Shown: positions 44,742 to 54,041 of the stretch, one piece after another
Numbering within the stretch: the first letter of the stretch is position 1
Layout of the letters: the number at the start of each line of letters is the position of its first letter
IMG/VR virus record: IMGVR_UViG_3300042384_001501
Location: 1-64,000 of that record
Direction: 5' to 3' (one strand)
Length of the DNA: 64,000 nucleotides
From: a virus
Made by a program: the position numbers and the translations under genes
Notes under the pieces: model-generated
The model's database searches: none
What the model saw: the letters and a program-made list of their open reading frames with translations, nothing else
What the model was told of the DNA's origin: nothing

Positions 44742-46490
44742 ATGAATTTAACTAAAGAACAAGTTATTTTGGAATATACCAAGTGTATGAAATCAACTCC
44801 ATACGCTTTAAAAACATATTTACAAACTTACGACAATACTGTTCAAAAATATGTACCATTAGAATTATTTCCTGACCAAATAGGTTTAGTAAATGATTAT
44901 GAGACGTATAATGAAAACATTGCTTTAAAATATAGACAGGCTGGGGTATCCACTGTAACCGCGGCATGGTCTTCAAAAAAATTAATATTTGCTTCTAAAA
45001 ACAAACCTGAGAAAATATTAATTATTGCCAATAAATTAGATACTGCCGTTGAAGTGGCAAATAAAATTAGAGGATTTACCGAACAATGGCCTTCTTGGGT
45101 TGGTGTTACCTTTTCCTCTGAAAAAAATTCACAAAGACACTTTAAATTAACTAATGGTTGTGAGGTTAAGGCGGTTGCGACATCTAAGGATGCCCTACGT
45201 GGATATACTCCGACTATTTTAATATTTGATGAGGCGGCGTATATTGAGGCTGACGGGGATTTTTGGGCGGCTTGTATGGCGTCGTTATCTACGGGGGGTA
45301 AAGTTATTGTGGTTTCTACTCCTAATGGATTTGACCCAATTTATTATGAAATTTATGACCAAGCGTTAAAAGGTATGAATGAGTTTAAAATTTCAGAAAT
45401 GGTTTGGTGGAAAGACCCAAGGTACGCTAAAGATTTACAATTATTAAATGTTAAAGACATAATACATTACTATTTGAATCGTAATGAATATCAAGATGTT
45501 GAAATAATTGATTACTCTAATAAAGAAAAAGACTTCGATGAAATACGTAGATTAGTTAATGACGGATATCGACCTAGTTCTTCTTGGTACGAATCAATGG
45601 TTAAAAAATTGAAGTACGATAAAAGAAAAGTTAACCAAGAATTAGAGTGTGCGTTTTTAGGTTCGGGTGATAACGTAATTGATTCAAACATTATTGAAAA
45701 TATTAAATCAACAATGATTAAAGACCCTGTCAATAAGATGATTGGTGGTTCTTTATGGATATGGAAAGAACCTGAAATTGGACATAAATACATTATGGGT
45801 GTTGACGTTTCAAGGGGAGATAGTGAGGATTATTCGACATTTCAAATTTTGGATTTTACAACACGTGAACAAGTTGCGGAATATGTTGGTAAAATACCAC
45901 CTGATATTCTTGCGGAAATCTGTTATAAATGGGCGATGATGTATTCGGCATTTATTGTTGTGGATATAACTGGGGGTATGGGTGTTACAACATCTCGTAA
46001 ATTACAAGAGTTAGGGTACAAAGATTTATATATTGATGGATTAGACTCAACAAATAGATGGAAATGGGACCCAAAATCTCAAGATAAAATACCAGGTCTA
46101 AACTTTAACAATAAAAGAGTACAAATTATTGCCATGTTTGAAGAATATTTGAGACATGGATTAATTATAAGGTCTAATAGATTACTTAATGAAATGAATA
46201 CGTTCATTTATATTAATGGTAGACCTGACCACCAAAAAGGACAACATGATGATTTAATTATGTCAATTGCAATGGCGGTGTACATTGGAGAATCTTCATT
46301 TGCTTCAATAACAAAAGTTAGTGAGCAGGCAAAAGTCATGATTGAAGCTTGGCAAGTTAATAATAATGAACCAACTTATAGGTCACAATTTTTTGACCCA
46401 ATGACAGATTCAAACAAAAAACAAACAAATAATCAACCAAGTAAAAGTGATTATCAGAATTATGGATGGTTATTTGGGGGTATGAGATAA
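44742..46490 (+). CDS. terL: Terminase large subunit (T4 gp17-like)
   Basis: The 582-residue protein has the ATPase-nuclease order of TerL: a Walker-A-like YRQAGVST at 65-71 (the usual Lys is missing), Walker B LIFDEAAYIE with Asp163-Glu164, VVSTPNG coupling motif near 190, and an RNase-H-fold nuclease with MGVDVSRGDSEDYS (Asp355), VVDITGGMG near 404 and QHDDLIMSIAMA near 510. It translocates DNA into the prohead and cuts it. It starts an operon with the adhesin-like gene nine bases downstream. Confidence 0.95.
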   Translation: MNLTKEQVILEYTKCMKSTPYALKTYLQTYDNTVQKYVPLELFPDQIGLVNDYETYNENIALKYRQAGVSTVTAAWSSKKLIFASKNKPEKILIIANKLDTAVEVANKIRGFTEQWPSWVGVTFSSEKNSQRHFKLTNGCEVKAVATSKDALRGYTPTILIFDEAAYIEADGDFWAACMASLSTGGKVIVVSTPNGFDPIYYEIYDQALKGMNEFKISEMVWWKDPRYAKDLQLLNVKDIIHYYLNRNEYQDVEIIDYSNKEKDFDEIRRLVNDGYRPSSSWYESMVKKLKYDKRKVNQELECAFLGSGDNVIDSNIIENIKSTMIKDPVNKMIGGSLWIWKEPEIGHKYIMGVDVSRGDSEDYSTFQILDFTTREQVAEYVGKIPPDILAEICYKWAMMYSAFIVVDITGGMGVTTSRKLQELGYKDLYIDGLDSTNRWKWDPKSQDKIPGLNFNNKRVQIIAMFEEYLRHGLIIRSNRLLNEMNTFIYINGRPDHQKGQHDDLIMSIAMAVYIGESSFASITKVSEQAKVMIEAWQVNNNEPTYRSQFFDPMTDSNKKQTNNQPSKSDYQNYGWLFGGMR

Positions 46491-46499
46491 TTATTCAAT

Positions 46500-48062
46500 A
46501 TGGGAGTAGAAGAATTACCAAATAACGGAAATAAATTTACAGGTTCAAGAATGATTGTACCTGGTGTTGGTTTAAATATTTATAAAGTTCAAAAAAACGA
46601 TAAATTTGCAGTCAAAAGAAACCAATATGCGAATTCAATAAACGCATCCCCAACACCAACTCCTTCGTTTACCCCAACAAACACTCCTACACCAACTATT
46701 ACTCCAACAAACACAATGACCCCATCTGTTACTCCAACTCTAACGCCAACACCTTCAAGTACTCCCCCACTCCCTCCACAAACATTTGTTTTAAGTGGTA
46801 ATTCAACAACTACTGTTGCTGGGACATTTTCAGTATCCTCAAGTGGTGGGTATATTGATTATGGTGATGGGGCGACAACTTCATTAACATTAGGTACAAA
46901 TGTAATTAATCATACATATTCGTCACCATATACAGGAGTAATAACTATAAACTATTTTGGTAATATCACTTCATTAAATATTAATAATTGTGTACCTGAT
47001 AATAGTACAGTGATAAATGTTAGTACATCTGAAATTGTTAATCTTACAAATATTACACAGTTAATATTATCTAGTGGAAGATTAACGGGACAATTTAGTG
47101 ATTTTACACCATTAACATTATTGACTAATTTAAATATTAAAAATGATTATACTGCAAGTGTAATTTCAGATATACCGCAAAATATTACACAGTTGATTTT
47201 AGGGGCTCAAGGGTATACCACAATTAGTGGTAACATAAGTGCTTTGTCAGGTAATAATTTAACATTCCTTGGAATCTATGGTACAAATACCGTAAGTGGT
47301 AACATATCAACTTTACAATCAACACTAAGTACTATTGCTATTTGGGGTTCTAATACAGTATCAGGAAATACATCTTCATTTAATTTCCCATCTTTAGATA
47401 ATATAAATATACGTGGAAATAATACAATTGGTGGGGATGTTGTTAACCTACCTTCATCATTAACCAATCTTTATATTACAGGTAGTAATACATTATTTGG
47501 AAATATATCCGATATCCCGATATTAATTAACAATTTGACTATAGATTCTTCCACTGGTGGAAATTTAACAGGTAATTTATCTGATTTACAACGAACTGGG
47601 TTTTATCTTATAACTTTGTCAGCACCTAATCATACATTTGGTCTTGATATTGACACGATGCCTGTTGTTTCAGGAACATCATTTTATGCGAGAGTTAATG
47701 GAGACTTAACTGGAGACATATCAAATTTATTTGATTCAGGTTTAAGTTTCCCATTTTGTTCAATAACTATACAAAACGATAGTGGTACATCTTCAAGTAT
47801 TTCATATACCCCAAGTACCTATCCATGGGGTTCTGTTAACCTTAAAACCTTTACAATTAATAGAAATGGAGGGTTATCAAGCACAATTGTAAATAATTTA
47901 TTGATAGATATCGATTCGTTTGGAGGTGGAATTACTTGGGGAACAAATCCTGCGTGTGCTGGAGGTAGTAGTATAAACCTAAAAGGTACCAGAACTTCAG
48001 CTTCTGACGCAGCGGTTACGAGTTTAAATGGTAAAGGAGTTACAGTTACAATTACCCCTTAA
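46500..48062 (+). CDS. Repeat-rich adhesin-like surface protein (520 aa)
   Basis: A short N-terminal head (about 50 residues) leads into a Pro/Thr stalk (TPTPTPSFTPTNTPTPT type, about residues 52-98), a PKD/Ig-like beta domain and then a long solenoid of NITQLIL / LTNLNIK / GNISxL / VSGNIS-type units like bacterial leucine-rich adhesins. Cys are few. It is probably displayed on the virion to bind the host surface. Its position between terminase and portal is unusual. Asn/Ser/Thr-rich composition suggests it was acquired or is fast-evolving. Confidence 0.7.
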   Translation: MGVEELPNNGNKFTGSRMIVPGVGLNIYKVQKNDKFAVKRNQYANSINASPTPTPSFTPTNTPTPTITPTNTMTPSVTPTLTPTPSSTPPLPPQTFVLSGNSTTTVAGTFSVSSSGGYIDYGDGATTSLTLGTNVINHTYSSPYTGVITINYFGNITSLNINNCVPDNSTVINVSTSEIVNLTNITQLILSSGRLTGQFSDFTPLTLLTNLNIKNDYTASVISDIPQNITQLILGAQGYTTISGNISALSGNNLTFLGIYGTNTVSGNISTLQSTLSTIAIWGSNTVSGNTSSFNFPSLDNINIRGNNTIGGDVVNLPSSLTNLYITGSNTLFGNISDIPILINNLTIDSSTGGNLTGNLSDLQRTGFYLITLSAPNHTFGLDIDTMPVVSGTSFYARVNGDLTGDISNLFDSGLSFPFCSITIQNDSGTSSSISYTPSTYPWGSVNLKTFTINRNGGLSSTIVNNLLIDIDSFGGGITWGTNPACAGGSSINLKGTRTSASDAAVTSLNGKGVTVTITP

Positions 48063-48082
48063 TCTTTAATTTAATTTGAAAG

Positions 48083-48089
48083 TATTTAT
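48083..48089 (+). promoter_or_regulatory. Phage late-type promoter motif TATTTAT
   Basis: GAAAGTATTTATATTTAAGTATGG, 8 bases before the portal ATG. Confidence 0.55.
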
Positions 48090-48097
48090 ATTTAAGT

Positions 48098-49912
48098 ATG
48101 GCAGAAAAAAATTTTACAGTTTGGCAAAGATTGACACAGGCGTTTGGTCCAAATTCTTTATTGAATCAAGATTATCCTAGTTTAAAATTTGACAAAAAAG
48201 AACTTCTAAAAACAACTTCAAAAAGAGAGTATGAAAAAGAGTTGTTACAAGCTCAACAAACTTTTTATCTTTCGAATCAATGGACTAAAATTGAAAATAA
48301 TTTATATACTCAAGCAACATATTATGAGCCAACAAGATTATCGGCTTTTTATGATTATGAGTCTATGGAATTTACTCCTGAAATATCGGCAGCGTTAGAT
48401 ATCTACGCTGAGGAGTCAACAACTGTAAATGAGGATGGTTTTATGTTACAAATTTATTCTGAATCAAATAGAATAAAATCAATATTGGCCGATTTATTTA
48501 ATAATATTTTAGACATCAATACAAACTTACCAATGTGGACAAGAAACACATGTAAGTATGGTGATAACTTTGTATATATCAAATTAGACCCTGAAAAAGG
48601 TGTAATTGGTTGTATGCAATTACCAATCATCGAAATCGAAAGATTAGAAAGAGGTATGATGGCTAAAGGTAAGTCAATTGACGAGGACCCAACTAAAAAA
48701 CATTTAAAATTCACATGGAAACACAAAGACATGGAATTTAATACTTGGGAAATTGCTCACTTTAGATTATTGGGTGATGACAGAAGATTACCTTATGGTA
48801 CGTCTATGTTGGAAAAGGCTCGTCGTATATGGAAACAATTGTTATTATCTGAAGATGCTATGTTAATCTATAGAACTTCAAGAGCCCCTGAAAGACGTGT
48901 GTTTAAAGTATTTGTTGGAAACATGGATGATAAGGACGTTGAACCATATATCCAAAGAGTCGCAAATAAGTTTAAAAGAGACCAAGTAGTTGATTCTAAA
49001 ACAGGTAACGTTGATATGAGATTTAATCAAATGGCGGTTGACCAAGATTATTTTATTCCTGTACGTGACCCTGCACAAGCGTCTCCAATTGAAACACTAC
49101 CTGGAGCTCAAAACTTATCTGAAATTGCGGACATTGAGTATATCCAAAAGAAATTATTAACTGCGTTACGTGTACCTAAAGCTTTCTTAGGATTTGAGGA
49201 AGTTGTTGGTGATGGTAAAAACTTAGCGTTACAAGATATTCGTTTTGCAAGAACAATCAACAGAATTCAAAAGAGTATGTTGCAAGAACTTAACAAAATT
49301 GGTATTATTCACTTGTTTATGTTAGGATTTGAAGATGAATTATCTAATTTTAGATTATCATTAACAAACCCATCTAAACAAGCCGACTTGTTAATGGTGG
49401 ACATTTGGAAAGAAAAAATACTTCTTTACAAAGATATGGTTGCAGACCCTGGTTCAGGAATTGCTGCGGTATCACAGTCTTGGGCTAAAAAACATATCCT
49501 TGGATTTTCTGATGAAGAAATTAAACTCGATATTCAACAACAACGTATTGAAAAAGCAGTTGGTGAGGAGCTTAAGAAAACTGCTGAAGTCATAGTTAAA
49601 ACAGGTTTATTTGATAATATAGATAAACTATACGGTAAAAAAGAAGGTGAACCTGGCGGGGCTCCATCTGCACCGTCTGAGGGTGGTACACCTTCAGATT
49701 TAGGAGGAGGTGGTCCAATTGGAGGAGAAACCCCTCCACCACCCCCACCTGGAGGAGAAGCTCCCCCAACGGTACCTGAAAATTTAAATCCTAAGAATAA
49801 AGATTTAATTCTTGAAAAAGTTCTCAGAGAGGACGATGAGTTTGTGGACTTTGAAAAAAACAAAGATTCTATGAAAGAAATAAATGACACTTTAGAAAGA
49901 TTACTAAAGTAA
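48098..49912 (+). CDS. Portal protein (T4 gp20-like)
   Basis: The 604-residue protein has the features of T4-type portals: an N-terminal helical clip region, PTRLSAFYDYESMEFTPEIS and ALDIYAEESTT near 75-105, the WEIAHFRLLGDDRRLPYGTS wing segment near 215, RAPERRVFKVFVGNMDDKD, and ALRVPKAFLGFEEVVGDGKN near 360. The C-terminus has a Gly/Pro-rich linker. The dodecameric portal forms the DNA gate and nucleates head assembly. It lies directly upstream of the core, protease and capsid genes as in T4. Confidence 0.93.
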   Translation: MAEKNFTVWQRLTQAFGPNSLLNQDYPSLKFDKKELLKTTSKREYEKELLQAQQTFYLSNQWTKIENNLYTQATYYEPTRLSAFYDYESMEFTPEISAALDIYAEESTTVNEDGFMLQIYSESNRIKSILADLFNNILDINTNLPMWTRNTCKYGDNFVYIKLDPEKGVIGCMQLPIIEIERLERGMMAKGKSIDEDPTKKHLKFTWKHKDMEFNTWEIAHFRLLGDDRRLPYGTSMLEKARRIWKQLLLSEDAMLIYRTSRAPERRVFKVFVGNMDDKDVEPYIQRVANKFKRDQVVDSKTGNVDMRFNQMAVDQDYFIPVRDPAQASPIETLPGAQNLSEIADIEYIQKKLLTALRVPKAFLGFEEVVGDGKNLALQDIRFARTINRIQKSMLQELNKIGIIHLFMLGFEDELSNFRLSLTNPSKQADLLMVDIWKEKILLYKDMVADPGSGIAAVSQSWAKKHILGFSDEEIKLDIQQQRIEKAVGEELKKTAEVIVKTGLFDNIDKLYGKKEGEPGGAPSAPSEGGTPSDLGGGGPIGGETPPPPPPGGEAPPTVPENLNPKNKDLILEKVLREDDEFVDFEKNKDSMKEINDTLERLLK

Positions 49913-49915
49913 TAA

Positions 49916-49922
49916 TATTTAT
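49916..49922 (+). promoter_or_regulatory. Phage late-type promoter motif TATTTAT
   Basis: AATAATATTTATAGTTATG, overlapping the end of the portal region; ATG at 49927. Confidence 0.5.
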
Positions 49923-49926
49923 AGTT

Positions 49927-50643
49927 ATGAAATTTGGACTTTATAAAACAGCAATAGAAAAAAAATTAGTTAACTCATTTGTTAGTGAGAATTTAACTAA
50001 AGACATGAAACAATTCAAAGATTTAGTTTTGAATTCTGAAGAAACTAAAACTTTATTTTTCATTTATGATAAATTAAATGAAAATTTAGGTTTAGATAAA
50101 GATAGTGCAAATATTCTTGTTGATGAAGTTATCAAAGAAACTAAAGACATTATTATTCCAAATAACCATTTAGAAAAATTAAATAAATGGTTAAAAAATG
50201 AATTATCTGAGTCAGAATATTCTCACATAGATAAAATTTTAAACACAAATATTAATAAAATTGAAGAAAGGATTGAAAGTAGAAAAATTGTTGTTGAAAA
50301 TCTAATGAAAGAAAAACAAACAAAAAAAACTACCCCTAAATTACCTATATCATCTTTAAAGAAAATTGCAAACTCAGTAGCTTCAAAATATCTATCTAAC
50401 TTAGACGAATCAACTCAAAAAGAAGTCATTTCATTACTTAAAGAAAATGAAGACGTTTTAGAAATTAAATTTAATGAGGAAAAAGAACAAGTTATATCTA
50501 AATTAAATTCCCTTATTGAGTCAGAAACAGAAGAAGAGACTAAGAAAAAAATAAATGAGACTAAAGAAAAAGTCACATCTACAATTTTTTCAGTTAACGA
50601 ATTAATTAAAATTAAAGAACTAAATTCACATTTGGTTCTCTAA
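49927..50643 (+). CDS. Helical head-cassette protein (238 aa), possible prohead-core component
   Basis: It starts MKFGLYKTAIEKKLVNSFVS and is almost entirely charged coiled helix (repeated KIEERIESRKIVVENLMKEK-like segments). It stands between portal and protease, where T4 has small core proteins gp67 and gp68. No sequence match to those is claimed. Its 3' end overlaps the convergent bS21 gene by 18 bases. Confidence 0.6.
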   Translation: MKFGLYKTAIEKKLVNSFVSENLTKDMKQFKDLVLNSEETKTLFFIYDKLNENLGLDKDSANILVDEVIKETKDIIIPNNHLEKLNKWLKNELSESEYSHIDKILNTNINKIEERIESRKIVVENLMKEKQTKKTTPKLPISSLKKIANSVASKYLSNLDESTQKEVISLLKENEDVLEIKFNEEKEQVISKLNSLIESETEEETKKKINETKEKVTSTIFSVNELIKIKELNSHLVL

Positions 50644-50814
50644 TTTTGATTGTAGGTAAATAGCCTTTCTTTTTTCCTCTCTTTTAGTTGTACTTTTCTT
50701 AGCAAAATACTTTCTTTTAGTTAATTCTTTAACTTGTTTAACTTTGATAACTTTACTTTTAAGTTCTTTCAAAGCCTTTTCAATGTTTTGATTTTTTACT
50801 TTTACAATTAGCAT
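50626..50814 (-). CDS. rpsU: Ribosomal protein bS21
   Basis: The 62-residue product MLIVKVKNQNIEKALKELKS continues KVIKVKQVKELTKRKYFAKK and STTKREEKRKAIY, the complete layout of bS21: an initial V-K-V strand, A-L-K-x-x-K helix, R-K-x-F/Y-x-K-K-S/P-T-x-K-R and a basic tail. bS21 binds near the 3' end of 16S rRNA on the small subunit. No Shine-Dalgarno sequence precedes its ATG. It is the only minus-strand gene in the head cassette and converges on 49927. Confidence 0.88.
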   Translation of the reverse strand: MLIVKVKNQNIEKALKELKSKVIKVKQVKELTKRKYFAKKSTTKREEKRKAIYLQSKLENQM

Positions 50815-50885
50815 TTTTTCTTTTTGACAAAAATATTAAAGTTTATTATATTTTCCAAAAATAAACGTATGAATTATGAACACAA

Positions 50886-51344
50886 ATGAAGAAGGGAAAA
50901 TCGGTATCTGTCAAAGGGTACAAAAAATTCAAGGCAAATTATGGAACAGTAGATTCTAAAAATTTAAAATCTTTTTATATAAATATACAATCATGGTTAA
51001 CACCAAAGAAAGATGAGGAAAATTGGGAAAGAATTGTCATGAATTTTAATAGGTCAATTAGACACACAATTTATGAAATACTAAATTTTGATTTTATTGA
51101 CACTAATTTTATAGTTGATACGGATTTAAGAAGTAGTGGACTTTCAGTCAATAAAAGTTCTTTTATGAACTTAGAAATAACTTTCTATATTAAAAATATA
51201 AATGATTTCAAATCTCCAATAATTAAAGATTTTGTTAAAACAATTATTGATTTAATTGATTCAGAAAATTTTAAAAACAACAAAAATTTTGTTTTTAACT
51301 TAACTAAAACAAACAAAACAAAAGTGAATAATATTTATTTATAA
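50886..51344 (+). CDS. Hypothetical protein (152 aa) in head cassette
   Basis: It starts MKKGKSVSVKGYKKFKANYG, a basic opening, then a helical stretch and an alpha/beta C-terminal half (NLEITFYIKNINDFKSPIIK, then helix and VFNLTKTNK) similar in plan to the expanded small-protein family. It lies eight bases before the protease and is probably co-transcribed with it. Function unknown; the location suggests an assembly role. Confidence 0.7.
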   Translation: MKKGKSVSVKGYKKFKANYGTVDSKNLKSFYINIQSWLTPKKDEENWERIVMNFNRSIRHTIYEILNFDFIDTNFIVDTDLRSSGLSVNKSSFMNLEITFYIKNINDFKSPIIKDFVKTIIDLIDSENFKNNKNFVFNLTKTNKTKVNNIYL

Positions 51345-51352
51345 AATTCACA

Positions 51353-52072
51353 ATGCAAGATTTGAAAATTTTAGGTCCAAAAGATTCAGGTAAAGGAATA
51401 CTGATAGAAATGGATGCGGGATATATCTCACCGACAGAGTCTCGTAACTTGGCGGTAATACAAGAAAGTAAATCGGCTTTAGACTATTCAAAACCTTTTG
51501 AGTTCTATGCTGTTTTACAAAAATATAATACACCAAACAGAAATGGTAGAATTTATCCTGAAAAAATATTAAAAAGAGAAGTTGAAAATTATAAAAAAAA
51601 TTATATATCAAAAGGAACCGCTCTTTCGGAATTAAACCATCCTGAATCATCATTAATTGATTTAGATAGAGTTTCTCACATAATCACTGAAATGTGGTGG
51701 GATGGTCATATATTACTTGGTAAATTAAAACTTTTAACATCACCTGGGTTTCACGAAAGAGGAATTGTATCAACAAAAGGAGACCAAGCCGCAAATCTTT
51801 TAAGACAAGGTGTTACATTAGGGATATCATCAAGAGGAGTCGGTTCGTTAGTTAAAAAGGGGGAACAAAATGAAGTACAAGAAGATTTTGAACTAATTTG
51901 TTTTGACTTAGTATCATCACCATCTACTCCAGGAGCATATCTTTTCCAAGATATGGCTGATAAACACAAGTACGAAGAAAATTTGCAAGAAGAACAATTA
52001 CAAAAAGCTGAAAGGTCAACAACAAAATCACTTGATTTAATGAAAAAACTTAACGATTATTTATCAAAATAA
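51353..52072 (+). CDS. Prohead maturation protease (T4 gp21-like)
   Basis: The 239-residue protein carries the herpes-assemblin-like serine protease signature of phage prohead proteases: NRNGRIYPEKIL at 63-73, ALSELNHPESS with catalytic His96, and GVTLGISSRGVGS with catalytic Ser159 or Ser160, then DFELICFDLVSSPSTPGAY. T4 gp21 cuts after the E of [LI]-x-E in scaffold, capsid and internal proteins. It lies upstream of core (52399) and capsid (54042) genes. It is the proposed enzyme for removal of the tags found across this window. Confidence 0.9.
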   Translation: MQDLKILGPKDSGKGILIEMDAGYISPTESRNLAVIQESKSALDYSKPFEFYAVLQKYNTPNRNGRIYPEKILKREVENYKKNYISKGTALSELNHPESSLIDLDRVSHIITEMWWDGHILLGKLKLLTSPGFHERGIVSTKGDQAANLLRQGVTLGISSRGVGSLVKKGEQNEVQEDFELICFDLVSSPSTPGAYLFQDMADKHKYEENLQEEQLQKAERSTTKSLDLMKKLNDYLSK

Positions 52073-52078
52073 TTTATT

Positions 52079-52294
52079 ATGGAAATGGACGAAAAATATT
52101 TTGTTGCAAAAATTCAGTACGATTTACCCGATGAAAATTCAGGTAAAATAAAAAAAGTAAGAGAAGAGAAATTAGTTAAAGGTTACAACGTCACAGATGT
52201 TGAGGCTAAAGTAACTAAAGCCTATGAATCGTTCTCTTATGATTGGAGAATTACATCAGTCGCTGAAAGTAAGATTGATGAAATTTTCGAATAA
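52079..52294 (+). CDS. Small conserved protein, DUF4494-like (71 aa)
   Basis: The sequence MEMDEKYFVAKIQYDLPDEN continues with VREEKLVKGYNVTDVEAKVT and YESFSYDWRITSVAESKIDE. The pattern (a strand, K-V-x-E-x-x-L-V, a helix with EA-x-x, a strand with I-x-S-V) resembles DUF4494, which is common in Bacteroidetes. No function is known. It ends the protease transcript before the terminator at 52317. Confidence 0.6.
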   Translation: MEMDEKYFVAKIQYDLPDENSGKIKKVREEKLVKGYNVTDVEAKVTKAYESFSYDWRITSVAESKIDEIFE

Positions 52295-52316
52295 GTATTA
52301 ATTTTTAAAGTTTATG

Positions 52317-52343
52317 AAAAAGGAGGGATTACCCTCCTTTTTT
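52317..52343 (+). terminator. Intrinsic terminator
   Basis: AAAAAGGAGGG-ATTA-CCCTCCTTTTTT after the protease operon. Confidence 0.85.
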
Positions 52344-52385
52344 ATTTTATTTACATTATGTGGTGAATTTTTCTAAAGTACTGAA

Positions 52386-52392
52386 TATTTAT
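52386..52392 (+). promoter_or_regulatory. Phage late-type promoter motif TATTTAT
   Basis: GAATATTTATCAAAAAATG, 6 bases before the ATG at 52399; it supports that start over the upstream GTG at 52360. Confidence 0.5.
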
Positions 52393-52398
52393 CAAAAA

Positions 52399-54015
52399 AT
52401 GCAAAAAATGGCAGAAAATAAAAACTTAGTTGAAGAAGCGGTAATCCAATTAAAAAATTTGGAAGAAGCTATCAATGAAAACGCAAAAGAAATACTTGAG
52501 TCAACAATGAAGCAAGAAATTAGCGAGCTTGTAAAGGAGTCTTTAAAAGAGGCTGAAGAAGAAGAGGAAACTGAAGATTTTGAAGAAGAATCTGATGAAT
52601 CGGAAGAAGAAGAATCTGATGAATTTGAAATGGAAGACGAAGAAGGTTCTGAAGAAGAATTTGATGAGTTTGAAATGGATGATGAAGAAGAGTCTGACGA
52701 AGAAGGTTTTGAAGATGAAATGGGACAGGATGATGAAGTAATTGATTTTACACAAATGCCTGATTCTGATGAAACTCAAGATTTGTTATTAACAGTTTTC
52801 AAAAAAATGAAACCAGAAGATGAAGTCGAAATCCAAAAAGACGGGGAGTATGCACATTTGAAAGACGGTGACGATGAGTACCTTATTCCAATGAACGAAT
52901 CTCGTGAGGATGATGACGATGACAATGACGACGAAGAATTTGAGTCAGAGTTAGAAGAAACTATCTATGAAATTTCTATGGACGACGAAACAGGTGAAAT
53001 GGAAGAACAATGGCAAGGTTTGGCCGCTGATATGGCAATTGCCGCAGCACCAGTTATTGCTGACAAAATGTTTGGAGACGATGAAGAAGAAGAATTAGAA
53101 GAAACTATTTACGAACTTCACATGGATGGTGAAGATGGTGAAGATGATGATGAACTTCCTTCTCCTCCAAAAGAAGAAAGACCTGGTGGGATGTTTTATG
53201 AAAGAGACATGGATGTTGAGTATGAAGAAGATGAAGATGATGATATGGAAGACGGATACGAAGAATTTCCAATGGATGATTTAGAAGAAATGGATTATCA
53301 ATCTGAAGAATATACAGAAGAAATGATGCATGAGACTACTAAACCAAAAGTTGGTAAGGGTGGTAAAATCGGAAAACCTAAATTTTCATACAAGAAAACT
53401 ACTGGTGGTTTTAAAGAAAAAATGACAGCCGCTAATCCTACAAAAGGTACAGGTAAACCAAAGTTTGAATACAAAGAATCAACTAAAAAAATGAAGAAAG
53501 GTGAATTTAAAGAAGCTTCTCGTACATTAGGTTCAGGTTCAAAATTTAGAAAAGGTGGTCTACCGAAACCAGCCGCTCATTCGGCATTCAATATTAATAT
53601 TGAAGAACACTATTCTTTGATGGAAGAAGTAGAAATGTTGAGAGCTAAAAATGAAGAGTACAGAAAAGCTTTGAATATTTTCAGAGACAAACTTAACGAA
53701 GTTGCTGTATTCAATTCAAATTTAGCGTACACTACAAGATTATTTACTGAACACACAACATCAAAGCAAGAAAAAATAAATGTTTTAAGAAGATTTGATT
53801 CTGTAGAAACACTTAAAGAATCTAAAAATCTATATAAAACTATTAAGGACGAACTTTCATCAACTACTAAAGGAAAAATCACTGAGTCAATCGAAAAAGT
53901 AATGGACAACGAACCAGTAATTACAGGTTCTGCTCAAAACTTAATTGAATCTAAGACTTACGAAAATCCTCAGTTTATGAGAATGAAGGACTTAATGACA
54001 AAAATAATAAAATAA
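52399..54015 (+). CDS. Prohead core scaffold protein (T4 gp22-like)
   Basis: The 538-residue protein is helical and extremely acidic in residues about 50-290 (long runs of Glu/Asp with EFEMDDEEE-type repeats), then has a basic Gly/Lys/Thr linker (KVGKGGKIGKPKFSYKKTTG) and a helical C-terminus (AYTTRLFTEHTTSKQEKINV, LRRFDSVETLKES). Size, acidity and position directly before the capsid gene match the main scaffold gp22. Several [ILV]-x-E triplets (NLVE, EILE) would allow degradation by the protease. ATG at 52408 is an alternative start. Confidence 0.8.
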   Translation: MQKMAENKNLVEEAVIQLKNLEEAINENAKEILESTMKQEISELVKESLKEAEEEEETEDFEEESDESEEEESDEFEMEDEEGSEEEFDEFEMDDEEESDEEGFEDEMGQDDEVIDFTQMPDSDETQDLLLTVFKKMKPEDEVEIQKDGEYAHLKDGDDEYLIPMNESREDDDDDNDDEEFESELEETIYEISMDDETGEMEEQWQGLAADMAIAAAPVIADKMFGDDEEEELEETIYELHMDGEDGEDDDELPSPPKEERPGGMFYERDMDVEYEEDEDDDMEDGYEEFPMDDLEEMDYQSEEYTEEMMHETTKPKVGKGGKIGKPKFSYKKTTGGFKEKMTAANPTKGTGKPKFEYKESTKKMKKGEFKEASRTLGSGSKFRKGGLPKPAAHSAFNINIEEHYSLMEEVEMLRAKNEEYRKALNIFRDKLNEVAVFNSNLAYTTRLFTEHTTSKQEKINVLRRFDSVETLKESKNLYKTIKDELSSTTKGKITESIEKVMDNEPVITGSAQNLIESKTYENPQFMRMKDLMTKIIK

Positions 54016-54041
54016 ACAATTAATAAAAATCCAAAAATAAA

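Noticed and set aside
49534-49890. Minus-strand Pro/Gly-rich frame inside the portal gene
   Set aside because: Shadow of the Gly/Pro linker of the portal protein; no promoter and no start context.
52360-52398. GTG start for the scaffold gene at 52360
   Set aside because: The TATTTAT motif at 52386 lies inside that extension and the ATG at 52399 has the usual spacing, so the shorter form is preferred.
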